Assembly (NCBI RefSeq): GCF_009811315.1
Contig: NZ_BLID01000003.1
Span: 62,001 to 126,000 of the forward strand
DNA from: Vibrio atypicus
Lineage (GTDB): Bacteria > Pseudomonadota > Gammaproteobacteria > Enterobacterales > Vibrionaceae
Length of the DNA stretch: 64,000 bases
Reading direction: 5' to 3'
The notes under the pieces are model-generated. The model did not search any database and had not been told where the DNA came from. It saw only the letters and a program-made list of their open reading frames with translations. Below are positions 18,944 through 28,208 of this stretch, in pieces (within the stretch, counting starts at the first letter, position 1; the number at the start of each line of letters is the position of its first letter). The translations under genes and the position numbers were made by a program.

Positions 18944-19923
18944 TTCCAACCCTCCACTAATTCACGTGCGGCGTGAACGATATCCTGCTCTTGAATCATG
19001 AAATAATCTTCGTTTCGGTAGTAGGGCATAATGGTATCCATCCCCGTTACCCGTTTCGGTGGCGCTTTTAAAATGCACATAGCGCTTTCTGCTACTCGGG
19101 CGATAAGTTCAGCGCCAACACCACCACTGCGGCTGGCTTCATGCACCACAAGCAGTCGGCCTGTTTTCTCGAGTGATTTGAGTATGGTTGCCATATCGAT
19201 AGGTTTAATTGAAGCGAGGTCAATGACTTCAACTTCAATACCTTGCTCTGATAACGAGTGGGCGGCTTGCAAGGATTCGACGACGCACGCACCCCAAGTC
19301 ACAAGTGTCACATCTCGGCCTTTGCGCAAAGTGAAACAAGTATCGAGAGGTAGCGCTTCACCATTGTCGATGACATTGGATTTGACCGTTCGATAAATGC
19401 GTTTAGGTTCGAAGAACATGACTGGATCATTACTGCGGATAGACGCTAGCAACAGACCATAAGCGCGTTGAGGAGAAGAGGGGATGACTACTTTGAAGCC
19501 CGGGATATGGGCAAACAAAGCTTCTACACTTTCAGAATGGTGCTCTGGCGCATGGATACCACCACCAAAAGGGGCTCGGAATACCGCTGGGCAAGTGAGT
19601 CTGCCGCGAGTTCGATTACGCATCCTTGCGGCGTGGCACATAAGGTGTTCCATTGCCGGGAAAACGAAACCTTGGAACTGAAATTCAGCGACAGGACGTA
19701 ACCCTTGAGTTGCCATGCCCACGGTAACACCGCCGATGAGCGCTTCTGCTAAAGGAGAATCAATAACACGACGCAAACCAAATTGCTCTTTTAACCCTAC
19801 CGTAGCTCGAAATACGCCGCCATTGTCGCCGACATCTTCACCAAGAACGACGACACGACTGTCGCGTTCCATCTCGTGATGAAGTGCAAGGTTAACGGCT
19901 TCAACTAACGTTATCTCAGCCAT
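18940..19923 (-). CDS. 2-oxoacid dehydrogenase E1 beta subunit
   Basis: A 327-aa transketolase-type E1 beta subunit, recognised from GEDVGDNGGVFRATVGL, FGxRRVIDSPLAE, PEHHSESVEALFAHIPG and KTGRLLVVHEASRSGGVGAE. With E1alpha it decarboxylates the 2-oxoacid on thiamine diphosphate. The start overlaps E1alpha by 8 nt, indicating translational coupling. Whether the physiological substrate is pyruvate or the branched-chain oxoacids of Leu/Ile/Val cannot be settled from sequence alone. The nearby ETF genes would fit branched-chain catabolism (inference). Confidence 0.93.
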   Translation of the reverse strand: MAEITLVEAVNLALHHEMERDSRVVVLGEDVGDNGGVFRATVGLKEQFGLRRVIDSPLAEALIGGVTVGMATQGLRPVAEFQFQGFVFPAMEHLMCHAARMRNRTRGRLTCPAVFRAPFGGGIHAPEHHSESVEALFAHIPGFKVVIPSSPQRAYGLLLASIRSNDPVMFFEPKRIYRTVKSNVIDNGEALPLDTCFTLRKGRDVTLVTWGACVVESLQAAHSLSEQGIEVEVIDLASIKPIDMATILKSLEKTGRLLVVHEASRSGGVGAELIARVAESAMCILKAPPKRVTGMDTIMPYYRNEDYFMIQEQDIVHAARELVEGWK

Positions 19924-21007
19924 GATGACCTCCCTGCATACGCATCACTTTGTTGATCAGTTCATCACGCTGTTGATTAAGCTCTGCAGCTGCAGATTCA
20001 TAGAGATAATCAAAGGCAGATTCGGGGGCTTGAGGCACAATCGCCAAGTAGTTCTCAACCGCTTTTTCGACTTGCTGTTTGCATTCTTGTTGCCAAGCTT
20101 CGTCTTGTGTTTCTGACCAAGCGTTGATCTGGATTAGATAGGTTCTAAGCCGTGATATTGGCTCGTATTTCCAAGCGGTTTCAAGCTCTTGAGCGGGGCG
20201 ATAACGAGTGGCATCGTCAGCGGTTGTGTGATCGCTGAGTCGGTAGCTGATTGCTTCTATTAATGTTGGGCCTTTACCACGCCTCGCTCTATCGAGGGCA
20301 CTTAAGGTGACGTCATGCATAGCGACGATATCATTCCCATCGACGGTTATCCCTTTGATTCCGGCACCTTTGGCTTTTTCAGAGAGAAAATCTGCCGCAC
20401 ATTGAAGTTCGCGGGGGACAGAAATCGCCCATTGATTGTTATTGACGACAAACACAAGCGGTAGGTTCCAAGCGCCGGCACAGTTGATTGATTCAAGAAA
20501 GTCGCCTTTTGATGTCGCGCCATCGCCACAAGTTACAATGGCGACTTGATGGTTTCCGTCAATTTTTAATGCAGAAGCCACTCCGACAGCATGAGTGCAT
20601 TGGGTGGCGATAGGAACGCAGAAGGGAAGATCTCGGCAGGGCTGGCCATCAATTGGGTCGAAGTCACTGCCTCGCTCGTCGCCACCCCAATATTGCAAAT
20701 TCTTTTCCATTGGGATGCCACGAACCCACATGGCAGGCATATCGCGATAATAGGGGATAAAAACATCTTTGTTGTGCATCGCATGGCCAATCGCAATACC
20801 GTAAGCCTCGGAACCCAAGTGAGATGGGTAGGTGCCAAGTTTGCCAGTGCGTTGAAGTGCAACGGCTTTATTATCATAGGTACGGCTTAACACCATATCT
20901 TGATAGAACTGCGTCAGCGTGGTTGCATCAGCCCACGCCGGAAGCTGTTCTACGGCTTCACCTAAATGGTCGATAAAGCGAAGCATGGGTAAAGCTTGAA
21001 CGTTCAT
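19916..21007 (-). CDS. 2-oxoacid dehydrogenase E1 alpha subunit (pyruvate or branched-chain)
   Basis: A 363-aa E1 alpha subunit with the thiamine-diphosphate motif GDGATSKGDF...NNNQWAIS and the phosphorylation-loop-like YRLSDHTTADDATRYR. The N-terminal QRTGKLGTYPSHLGSEA segment is characteristic of two-subunit (alpha2beta2) E1s, commonly annotated as acetyl-transferring pyruvate dehydrogenase. It is the first gene of a tightly overlapping E1alpha-E1beta-E2 operon. A good ribosome site (AAGGAGA) precedes the ATG. E3 must be shared with other complexes. Confidence 0.93.
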   Translation of the reverse strand: MNVQALPMLRFIDHLGEAVEQLPAWADATTLTQFYQDMVLSRTYDNKAVALQRTGKLGTYPSHLGSEAYGIAIGHAMHNKDVFIPYYRDMPAMWVRGIPMEKNLQYWGGDERGSDFDPIDGQPCRDLPFCVPIATQCTHAVGVASALKIDGNHQVAIVTCGDGATSKGDFLESINCAGAWNLPLVFVVNNNQWAISVPRELQCAADFLSEKAKGAGIKGITVDGNDIVAMHDVTLSALDRARRGKGPTLIEAISYRLSDHTTADDATRYRPAQELETAWKYEPISRLRTYLIQINAWSETQDEAWQQECKQQVEKAVENYLAIVPQAPESAFDYLYESAAAELNQQRDELINKVMRMQGGHHG

Positions 21008-21448
21008 CGGTCTCTCCTTGTTTTGCCCATAATGGTGGGTTGCACCACGTTAGACGTTTCGACTCAATAACCATGTTTCGGTTTGAATCGAGGTAGACTT
21101 TTTCCGCCAATCTATAGGCTTGTTCTCCACACAACCTGCTGTATAACTTTACCTAATCGCTGTTTTTTACTGCTAAGGTCCAACTAATTAGCGATGAATG
21201 TCGATATCTACCTATAAGGATAAGTGTAACCAAATTGTTAAAATGTGCTTAATTTGAAGAGAAGTAAGAGAGTAAAAGACGCTTTACAGTCGCGGTTTGC
21301 TAGGCAATTATGTTGATTTATCGAGTAAACGTTCGAAGTATCAAGAGGGAATATCTAGAAAGGAAAGCCCTACTAGTAAGAAGCTTTGAATTACAGTGAA
21401 AACAAAAACAGCAGACCTAGGCCTGCTGTTTTATTAGAGAGTAGAGAA
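21008..21448. other. Intergenic region upstream of the E1-E2 operon
   Basis: 441 bp without a gene. It holds the promoter/leader of the dehydrogenase operon, including an 8-of-9 inverted repeat (TCGACTCAA at 21059-21067 with TTGAATCGA at 21083-21091), and the terminator of the alanine symporter gene at its right end. The middle is AT-rich with nothing recognisable. Confidence 0.5.
21398..21432 (-). terminator. rho-independent terminator of the symporter gene
   Basis: A stem AACAGCAG / CTGCTGTT (plus inner CC/GG pairs) followed on the minus strand by TTTTTGTTTT. It lies 17 bp past the stop codon. Confidence 0.85.
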
Positions 21449-22996
21449 CTAGTCAGTTTGCTCAGTCAGCTTAGTTTCTTGCTGTACCTTGTAAACTTTA
21501 CCTGCGTTGAAGCGCTCTAGGTAATCCGCTAGGTCACGTTTAACTTCAGGAACTAGGATGTATAGACCGACAATGTTAACCAGTGCCATTGCGAAGATCA
21601 TCGCATCTGAGAAGTCGATAACAGGACCTAAGTTCATTGCTGCACCGATAACGACAAAGATACAGAATTTAACTTTGAAGATAAGCTCCGCAATTTTGCT
21701 TTCACCAAATAGGTAGGTCCAAGCTTTCAGGCCGTAGTAAGACCAAGAGATCATCGTAGAGAAAGCAAACAGAACAACTGCAATTGCAAGAACGTATGGG
21801 AACCAGCTAATTGCACTACCAAATGCTGCAGAAGTTAGTTCTACACCAGCAAGACCGTGGTCAGTATCTAGGTAGCCAGTGATGATGATAACTAGCGCTG
21901 TCATCGTACAGATAACAACAGTATCAATGAACGGTTCTAGAAGTGATACGAAACCTTCAGACATTGGCTCTTTCGTTTTTACTGCCGCGTGAGCAATTGC
22001 CGCCGAACCAACACCCGCTTCGTTCGAGAACGCCGCACGTTTGAAACCTTGGATAAGCACACCAATTACACCACCAGCAATACCTTCACCAGTGAATGCG
22101 CCGTTAAAGATTGCGCCAAATGCATCGTCGATACGGTCGAAGTTGATGATAAGGATAACCAGAGCCGCACCAACGTAAATCGTCGCCATGAAAGGAACCA
22201 CTTTCTCAGTGACTTTCGCGATAGATTTGATACCACCAATGATTACGATACCCACGATGACCGCTAGGATAAGACCGAACAACCAACCTTTGTCTGCAAG
22301 GAAAGATGCGTCGCCACCTGTCACGCCGACTACCTGTTTAAACGCTTGGTTAGCCTGGAACATGTTACCGCCGCCCAGAGAACCACCAATCGCAAATACA
22401 GAGAATAGAACAGCCAATGTGCGACCAAACGCTGCGTTACCGCGTTTCGCTAGACCTTTGCTCAGGTAGTACATTGGACCACCTGAAACTGAGCCGTCTG
22501 GATTGGTGTTACGGTATTTAACACCCAGAGCACATTCTACGAATTTACTCGACATACCCAGAAGACCTGCAAGGATCATCCAGAATGTCGCGCCTGCGCC
22601 ACCGATTGATACGGCTACTGCAACACCGGCGATGTTACCCAAACCTACTGTGCCCGAAAGAGCAGTAGTAAGAGCTTGGAAGTGGGATACTTCACCATCT
22701 GATTTTGCTTTTGGATCAGAGAACTTACCTGATACCAATTGTACCGCGTGTTTAAAACCGCGGACGTTGATAAAACCAAGATAGAAAGTAAAGAAAATCG
22801 CAGCAACAACTAACCAAAGAACGATCCATGGCACCTGCACGTCAGTAAAAGGGAAAGGAATAGTCGAGAAGATCATTCCTACAAATGGGTTGACGATGGG
22901 TGCAACGACTTCGTTGATTTTGTCATCTAAGTTTGATGCTGCGGCGCTACCTGCAAAAGTGCTTGCCAAAACGGCAAGCGAGATACGCTTTGTCAT
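21449..22996 (-). CDS. Sodium:alanine symporter family protein (AGCS)
   Basis: A 515-aa polytopic symporter. Family signatures include [48 protein letters not shown] and [20 protein letters not shown]. It probably imports alanine or glycine with Na+ in the inner membrane. The N-terminus ([11 protein letters not shown]) resembles a signal peptide, which occurs in Vibrio members of this family. Codon bias suggests strong expression. An AGGA ribosome site lies 7 nt before the ATG. It is monocistronic. Confidence 0.93.
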   Translation of the reverse strand: MTKRISLAVLASTFAGSAAASNLDDKINEVVAPIVNPFVGMIFSTIPFPFTDVQVPWIVLWLVVAAIFFTFYLGFINVRGFKHAVQLVSGKFSDPKAKSDGEVSHFQALTTALSGTVGLGNIAGVAVAVSIGGAGATFWMILAGLLGMSSKFVECALGVKYRNTNPDGSVSGGPMYYLSKGLAKRGNAAFGRTLAVLFSVFAIGGSLGGGNMFQANQAFKQVVGVTGGDASFLADKGWLFGLILAVIVGIVIIGGIKSIAKVTEKVVPFMATIYVGAALVILIINFDRIDDAFGAIFNGAFTGEGIAGGVIGVLIQGFKRAAFSNEAGVGSAAIAHAAVKTKEPMSEGFVSLLEPFIDTVVICTMTALVIIITGYLDTDHGLAGVELTSAAFGSAISWFPYVLAIAVVLFAFSTMISWSYYGLKAWTYLFGESKIAELIFKVKFCIFVVIGAAMNLGPVIDFSDAMIFAMALVNIVGLYILVPEVKRDLADYLERFNAGKVYKVQQETKLTEQTD

Positions 22997-23531
22997 GCTT
23001 ATCCTGCCTGTGATTTAAAGTTTATATGAATATTTCTTATATAATGTTGTGTTTTGTTACATGTCTGTAACAAGGGGCTATTATTCATTTTATAAATAGA
23101 TTCGCAAAATCTTTGTCGGAAAACATGACTTAGAAAACAGTTCTGATATTCGCTAAGTTGATGCGGTTAATTTGAACTTTTAAACTGCTTTTGTTTAAAA
23201 AGGTGGTGTATATGGCTGGTTTGATTGCTTGTATCTAACGGTTAATTTTTAACATTTGCATGGTTGATAAAACTATCTGTTTATAATTTATACAGTTCGG
23301 GATGGTGGTGGATGATCAAAAATCAGCATTTTCTATATTTTGTAAGGGTAATACGTTGAATTCCCCCAAGGTTAAGAAAAAGTAGGAATATCTGGTGAGA
23401 ATGATCCTAGATTGACACAATACTTGTCATATTGAGTAGGAATTATCCTATGTAAAACAATACTTTAACACTGTAAGATTTCTGTCAAATATACATGTCT
23501 ATAGATTGATTATTTAAAATTCAGGAGTAGG
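22997..23531. other. Divergent intergenic region, symporter / DUF3332
   Basis: 535 bp, AT-rich. It contains the promoters of the symporter gene (minus) and the DUF3332 gene (plus). A near-repeat AATGATCCTA / AATTATCCTA lies near 23400-23450, next to TTGACA (23412-23417) and TTGTCA (23424-23429), but no -10 element at correct spacing was convincing. Confidence 0.4.
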
Positions 23532-23567
23532 ATGCCGCCATCTCGAAAAAGTGGTGGTAAAATATGA
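23532..23567 (+). CDS. Putative 11-codon leader peptide MPPSRKSGGKI
   Basis: ATG to TGA, 11 codons, with AGGAG 4 nt upstream. Its TGA overlaps the ATG of the DUF3332 gene (ATATGA), an arrangement that couples translation. The mRNA can also form a GCCGCCA / TGGTGGT stem (with G-U pairs) inside this ORF. It is either a regulatory leader or a chance ORF; conservation would decide. Confidence 0.45.
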   Translation: MPPSRKSGGKI

Positions 23568-24103
23568 AATCTAATGCATTAAAAATTGCTATTGTTGCTG
23601 GTCTTGGTATGACATCTCTAACTGGTTGTATGGGCCAAATGGCCATTACTGGTATGGTGTCTAAATTCAACCTTGAAGTGGTTGATAACCGTTACGGTCG
23701 TGAAGGTATGTTCTTACTGCTTTCTCCTGTTTACGGTATTGCAGGTGCAGTTGACTTGTTTGTTTTTAACGCAGTAGAGTTTTGGACTGGTAAAAACCCA
23801 ATCACAGGTAAATCACCTGCGGTTGTAGATATGCCAACGAAAAACTACATCAAAGTGAACGATCAGTTAGATAGCACGCTAACAACGGTTCCACTAGCAA
23901 ACAATGCAAACATCGAGCATGCAACAATGCAGCAAATCGATGAAAATACAATGCAAATGGATATTTCTTACATCGACGGTACGACAAAAGTACTTCGTGG
24001 TGAGAAAGCAGAAGACAGCGTAGCGTTCTACTTGAACGACCAACACGTTGCAACTGTTTCAAATGATGAGTTGAACAACTACATCACAGCAGCAAACATC
24101 TAA
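23564..24103 (+). CDS. DUF3332-family lipoprotein
   Basis: A 179-aa protein with a lipoprotein signal (MKSNALKIAIVAGLGMTSLTGC, Cys22 in LTGC), then the DUF3332 pattern FNLEVVDNRYGREGMFLLLSPVYGIAGAVDLFVFNAVEFWTGKNPI. The function is unknown; family members are lipid-anchored envelope proteins with a hydrophobic patch. Codon use is of the highly expressed type. It lacks a strong ribosome site of its own other than GGTGG, so translation may depend on the overlapping 11-codon ORF. A strong terminator follows, making it a single unit. Confidence 0.88.
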   Translation: MKSNALKIAIVAGLGMTSLTGCMGQMAITGMVSKFNLEVVDNRYGREGMFLLLSPVYGIAGAVDLFVFNAVEFWTGKNPITGKSPAVVDMPTKNYIKVNDQLDSTLTTVPLANNANIEHATMQQIDENTMQMDISYIDGTTKVLRGEKAEDSVAFYLNDQHVATVSNDELNNYITAANI

Positions 24104-24123
24104 TCGATATTCGATTTTGTTGT

Positions 24124-24152
24124 AAAAGCCTTCGCAATTGCGGAGGCTTTTT
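24124..24152 (+). terminator. rho-independent terminator of the DUF3332 gene
   Basis: A stem AAAAGCCTTCGC / GCGGAGGCTTTT (one G-U pair), AATT loop, T-run. Confidence 0.9.
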
Positions 24153-24262
24153 GCTATCTGCCTCCTTCCTTTGATTCAGTTCAATATTTGAACCGATTCC
24201 CAAATAATCACCAACTTAGCTTGCTATATTAAGTGCAATCCTCACATTTGTTTGGAGGCACT

Positions 24263-25027
24263 ATGCCTAAACTCTTTGCAAGTTTTGTCACCTTACTTCT
24301 TCTCTTTTCTTTTAGTTCCGTTCAAGCATCTTCTGATATTGATGCGAGCCAAATTGTCTCTGAATCAGATAAGGCGATGCGTGGCGATTCGAGCTATTCA
24401 GAGTCGACCATGGAAATTATACGACCAGACTGGAAACGTTCCATGAGTATGAAGAATTGGACCAAAGGGACAGAGCTTTCGATGGTTTTGGTTACGGCTC
24501 CTGCAAAAGATAAAGGCAGTGCATCACTTAAACGCGCACGGGAAATGTGGAACTGGGTGCCAAATATAGAAAGAGTCATCAAGATTGCGCCATCAATGCT
24601 TAGCCAATCTTGGATGGGGTCAGATTTCACCAATGATGATTTGATCAACCAATCTTCAATTGTTGTCGACTACGAGCATAAGCTTGTTCGTGCAGATACC
24701 TTCGATGACGAGGATGTTTGGGTCATTGATGCTATAGCTAAGCCAGATGCGCCCGTGGTTTGGACCAAGGTGACGCTCTGGATTTCCCAGAAAACGCACC
24801 TCCAACGTAAAGTCGAGTTTTATGATGAATTTGAAGAGCTGGTCAATATTATGCAGACCTTTGAGATTCAAGAAATGGGTGGACGCATGTTACCCACACG
24901 AATGGAGATGATCCCGGTCGATAAAGAAGGGCATAAAACGGTCATGACGACGCATCAAGCGCAGTTTGACTTTGATATTAGCGATGACTTTTTCTCATTG
25001 AACCAAATGAAAGCATTGAGAGAATAA
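24263..25027 (+). CDS. LolA-fold outer-membrane lipoprotein-sorting protein
   Basis: A 254-aa periplasmic protein with a cleavable signal (cut near VQASS). The mature part fits the LolA/LolB-like fold (open beta-barrel binding acyl chains), recognised from SDKAMRGDSSYSESTMEIIRPDWKRSMSMKNW and KVTLWISQKTHLQRKVEFYDEFEELV. It is too long and too divergent to be LolA itself. The ATG at 24263 has GGAGG 4 nt upstream. It is the first gene of a five-gene operon with LolCDE-like components, so it may carry a lipid or lipoprotein between the ABC transporter and the barrel protein (inference). Confidence 0.8.
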   Translation: MPKLFASFVTLLLLFSFSSVQASSDIDASQIVSESDKAMRGDSSYSESTMEIIRPDWKRSMSMKNWTKGTELSMVLVTAPAKDKGSASLKRAREMWNWVPNIERVIKIAPSMLSQSWMGSDFTNDDLINQSSIVVDYEHKLVRADTFDDEDVWVIDAIAKPDAPVVWTKVTLWISQKTHLQRKVEFYDEFEELVNIMQTFEIQEMGGRMLPTRMEMIPVDKEGHKTVMTTHQAQFDFDISDDFFSLNQMKALRE

Positions 25028-25031
25028 GCCT

Positions 25032-26261
25032 ATGTTGATGAGACTCGCGTGGCGAAATCTTTGGCGGCAAAAAAGGCGAACCTTATTAACAGCCTCGGCG
25101 CTTGCGTTGGCGCTATTTCTCTCTTTAATGACAAGAAGCTTTCAAGAGGGGAGTTATAGCGCCAATATCGAAAATGCTGCCAAGTTTTATACTGGCCTGA
25201 TTCAGCTTCAACATCCTGAGTTTCATACCTCAAATAGCATTGATGATGTATTGCCTGAAGATGAAAATTATATTCAGCGAGCCAAAGAGATCGAAAATGT
25301 TGAACGGGTATTGCCACGGATAGAGTCTGTCGCCCTAGCTGCGGCGGGTGAACGTTCTAAAGGCGTACTTGTCCTTGGTGTTGATCCTGTAAAAGAGGAC
25401 GAATACTCAAATATCAGTGCTAAATTGGTCAAAGGTGATTTTATAGAGCCTGACGGTAAAGGCGTATTGGTTGGAGAAAGTCTCGCGCGTTATTTGCAAG
25501 TGTCAGTAGGGGACGAGTTAGTTTTGTATGGCCAAGGTTACAGAGGCCAAACCGCTGCAGGTTTATATACGATCTCCGGCGTACTCCATTTTCCGCTACA
25601 GCAATTAGACAATCAGCTTGTCTATATGCCAATTAAAGCGGCGCAAGCACTCTATTCGACTCAAAACTTGGTGACCAATTGGGTCATCGACGTAAAAGTA
25701 CTAAGTGAACTAGATCTGACAGTCTCAGCATTGAACAACGAATACGCGCCCAACGCGGTCGTGAAAGATTGGCAACAACTCTCTCCTGAACTCGCACAGC
25801 AAATATTAATGGACAGAGCAGGAGGGATCTTCCTTGTTTATGTCTTATACGGAATTGTCGGCTTTGGATTGTTTGCCACAATATTGATGATGACGTTAGA
25901 GCGCCAACGTGAATTTGCCGTTATGTTAGCGACAGGGCTGGTTCGCACGAAACTCGCACTGTTACTGTTTATTGAATCGACCTTTATCTCTCTACTGGGC
26001 TTGGTTCTCGGTTTGTTGGTTAGTGCTCCTTTCTTAACCTACTTCTATTTCAACCCTCTTGAAATTACTGGAGAGGCTGGGCAGTTAATGATCGATTCCG
26101 GATTCGAACCCATTGTGCCTGTTTCTGTTGAGCCTGCTCTGTTTATAAATCAAATAGTGATTGTTCTAGGGCTCATGGTGCTTTGTCTTGTTTATCCAAT
26201 GCTTCGAGTGGCGAGGTTAAATGTGGCGACTGCACTTAAAGGAGGTGCCCATGCTCATTAA
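25032..26261 (+). CDS. ABC transporter permease, LolC/LolE-FtsX type (first)
   Basis: A 409-aa permease starting MLMRLAWRNLWRQKRRTLLTASALAL, a cytoplasmic amphipathic helix followed by TM1 (about 16-36). A large periplasmic MacB-type domain (about 40-265) follows, then three C-terminal TMs (about 270-295, 315-340, 370-390). It belongs to the type VII (MacB/LolCE) class, which moves substrates within the periplasm by mechanotransmission. It lies 4 bp after the LolA-like gene and overlaps the next permease by 11 nt. Confidence 0.88.
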   Translation: MLMRLAWRNLWRQKRRTLLTASALALALFLSLMTRSFQEGSYSANIENAAKFYTGLIQLQHPEFHTSNSIDDVLPEDENYIQRAKEIENVERVLPRIESVALAAAGERSKGVLVLGVDPVKEDEYSNISAKLVKGDFIEPDGKGVLVGESLARYLQVSVGDELVLYGQGYRGQTAAGLYTISGVLHFPLQQLDNQLVYMPIKAAQALYSTQNLVTNWVIDVKVLSELDLTVSALNNEYAPNAVVKDWQQLSPELAQQILMDRAGGIFLVYVLYGIVGFGLFATILMMTLERQREFAVMLATGLVRTKLALLLFIESTFISLLGLVLGLLVSAPFLTYFYFNPLEITGEAGQLMIDSGFEPIVPVSVEPALFINQIVIVLGLMVLCLVYPMLRVARLNVATALKGGAHAH

Positions 26262-27483
26262 GTTGGCTTGGCGTAACCTTTGGCGCAATAAGTTGAGAAC
26301 TTCCATCATTCTTGGAGCGATGGTGTTTGGCTTAACGGGTGTAATTGCCATGATGGGCTTTATGACGGGTTTCGTAGATAGCATGATCAGCAATGCGATT
26401 CGTTGGCAAACAAGCCATATTCAAATACATGAACAGAAGTACGTGACGAATTCTGACATTGCGGATCAGATTCCAAATGGTCAAACTTTAGCGGAGTCTA
26501 TTCGAGCGTTGGACGATGTGACGGCTGTTTCTGCACGATTTATCGCACAGGGAATGATTGCCTCTGCCCGTAGTAATCGGGGTGTTCAAATCAATGGTAT
26601 CGACTTAGTCAATGAAGCGAAGATTACCCCATTGAGTTCGCATATCACTCAAGGAGAGTGGTTAGACAATACTGGGCGTAATCCAATCTTGGTATCTGAA
26701 AAAATGGCAGAGCGACTTAAGCTTCGCATTGGCTCAAAAGTGGTGCTTACGTTTACCGATGTGGACGGTGAAGTTGCTGGTGCGGCTTATCGGGTTCGGG
26801 GAATGTTTGCTACGCCGTCGACCTCTTTTGACGAGGGTAAGGTTTTTGTCCGTAAAAGTGACCTTCAACATACCGCATCTATGCATGGCGTGCATGAAAT
26901 CGCTATTTTAGTGAGTGATGTTGATAAGATTTCTCTTGTAGAAGAAGAGATCAAAGCATTACCAGATTTCGCCTTGAACTCATCGCAGCTATCTATTCGT
27001 GATTGGCAACGTATCCAACCTATGCTGGCCACTATGATGAGCACGATGGACGTAAGTAATCAGGTCATTCTTATTATTTTTGTTGTCGCCATGATGTTTG
27101 GCATCATCAATATAATGCTGATGTCTGTATTTGAGCGAACACAAGAGTTCGGCGTGTTAATGGCGGTAGGGATGCAAAAACACAAAATATTTTCGCTTAT
27201 TATGTTCGAAACAACCTTATTAGGGGTAACGGGAGCAAGCTTAGGGATTGTTGTGAGTATTGCGTTAGTGACATTAATGAACAGTGTCGGAATTTCGCTG
27301 GCCAGTATGTCAGAAGGGTTAGGTGCTTACGGTGTCGATACTTTGCTAAGGCCAATAGTCTCTGCACGAGAGTACAGCATGATATTTACTACCGTATTTG
27401 TCGCAAGTGTCTTAGCGGCTATCTATCCGGCAAGGCAAATTTTAAAACAGCGTCCTGTTGAAGCAATGGCGGAGAAAAGTTAA
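26251..27483 (+). CDS. ABC transporter permease, LolC/LolE-FtsX type (second)
   Basis: A 410-aa paralogue of the preceding permease with the same opening MLIKLAWRNLWRNKLRTSIILGA, TM1, a periplasmic domain and three C-terminal TMs (about 265-290, 317-340, 375-395). The ATG at 26251 follows AAAGGAGGT and lies inside the end of the first permease gene; its stop overlaps the ATPase start (TAATG). Together the two permeases resemble a LolC/LolE heterodimer. Confidence 0.88.
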   Translation: MLIKLAWRNLWRNKLRTSIILGAMVFGLTGVIAMMGFMTGFVDSMISNAIRWQTSHIQIHEQKYVTNSDIADQIPNGQTLAESIRALDDVTAVSARFIAQGMIASARSNRGVQINGIDLVNEAKITPLSSHITQGEWLDNTGRNPILVSEKMAERLKLRIGSKVVLTFTDVDGEVAGAAYRVRGMFATPSTSFDEGKVFVRKSDLQHTASMHGVHEIAILVSDVDKISLVEEEIKALPDFALNSSQLSIRDWQRIQPMLATMMSTMDVSNQVILIIFVVAMMFGIINIMLMSVFERTQEFGVLMAVGMQKHKIFSLIMFETTLLGVTGASLGIVVSIALVTLMNSVGISLASMSEGLGAYGVDTLLRPIVSAREYSMIFTTVFVASVLAAIYPARQILKQRPVEAMAEKS

Positions 27484-28208
27484 TGACGATTAAATTAAGC
27501 CAGCTATGTAAAACCTACAATCAAGAGACGGACTTTCCCGTTCACGCGGTACAAGACGTCAATCTTATTATTGAGCAGGGCGAGTTTGTCGCCGTAATGG
27601 GGCCATCCGGTTCAGGTAAAACCACACTACTTAACTTGATCGGTGGTATCGATACACCGAGCTCTGGTTCTGTTTATATTGACGATTGCGATATTTGTCA
27701 GCTGTCTGAAAAAGCACTGATTGCGTTTAGACGAGATCATATTGGTTTTATATTCCAAGACTACAGTCTACTTCCCGTACTTACTGCATTAGAGAATGTT
27801 GAGTTTGTTATGCAGTTACAAGGTCACAGTGATGCGGAGTGTAAGCGTCGAGCCTTAGCTTTACTGGAACAAGTCGGCCTTTCGGAGCAAAAAGATAAAA
27901 CGCCGAGCAAAATGTCGGGTGGTCAGCAGCAACGTGTCGCGGTTGCGAGAGCCTTGGCACCTAGTCCAAGATTTGTGATGGCAGATGAGCCAACCGCTAA
28001 TCTTGATGCCAAAAGTACCTCTGAGCTACTGGATATCATGCAAAGTCTGAATGAGCGCGAGGGAACCACGTTTATTTTTTCAACCCATGATCCAAGAGTG
28101 ATAAAGCGAGCCAAGCGCGTGATTGTGTTTGAGGATGGAAAACTTAAACAAGATTCAAGAGTAGAGCAGCCGAGGATGAAGGAACCAAAGGAGAGCCTAG
28201 TTGAATGA
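27483..28208 (+). CDS. ABC transporter ATP-binding protein, LolD/MacB type
   Basis: A 241-aa ATPase with Walker A GPSGSGKTT, Q-loop FQDYSLLPVLTALENV, signature MSGGQQQRVAVARALA, Walker B FVMADEPTANLD and a switch His in STHD. This is the LolD/MacB/FtsE class that energises FtsX-fold permeases. It overlaps its neighbours by 1 and 4 nt, so stoichiometric translation is likely. Confidence 0.93.
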   Translation: MTIKLSQLCKTYNQETDFPVHAVQDVNLIIEQGEFVAVMGPSGSGKTTLLNLIGGIDTPSSGSVYIDDCDICQLSEKALIAFRRDHIGFIFQDYSLLPVLTALENVEFVMQLQGHSDAECKRRALALLEQVGLSEQKDKTPSKMSGGQQQRVAVARALAPSPRFVMADEPTANLDAKSTSELLDIMQSLNEREGTTFIFSTHDPRVIKRAKRVIVFEDGKLKQDSRVEQPRMKEPKESLVE

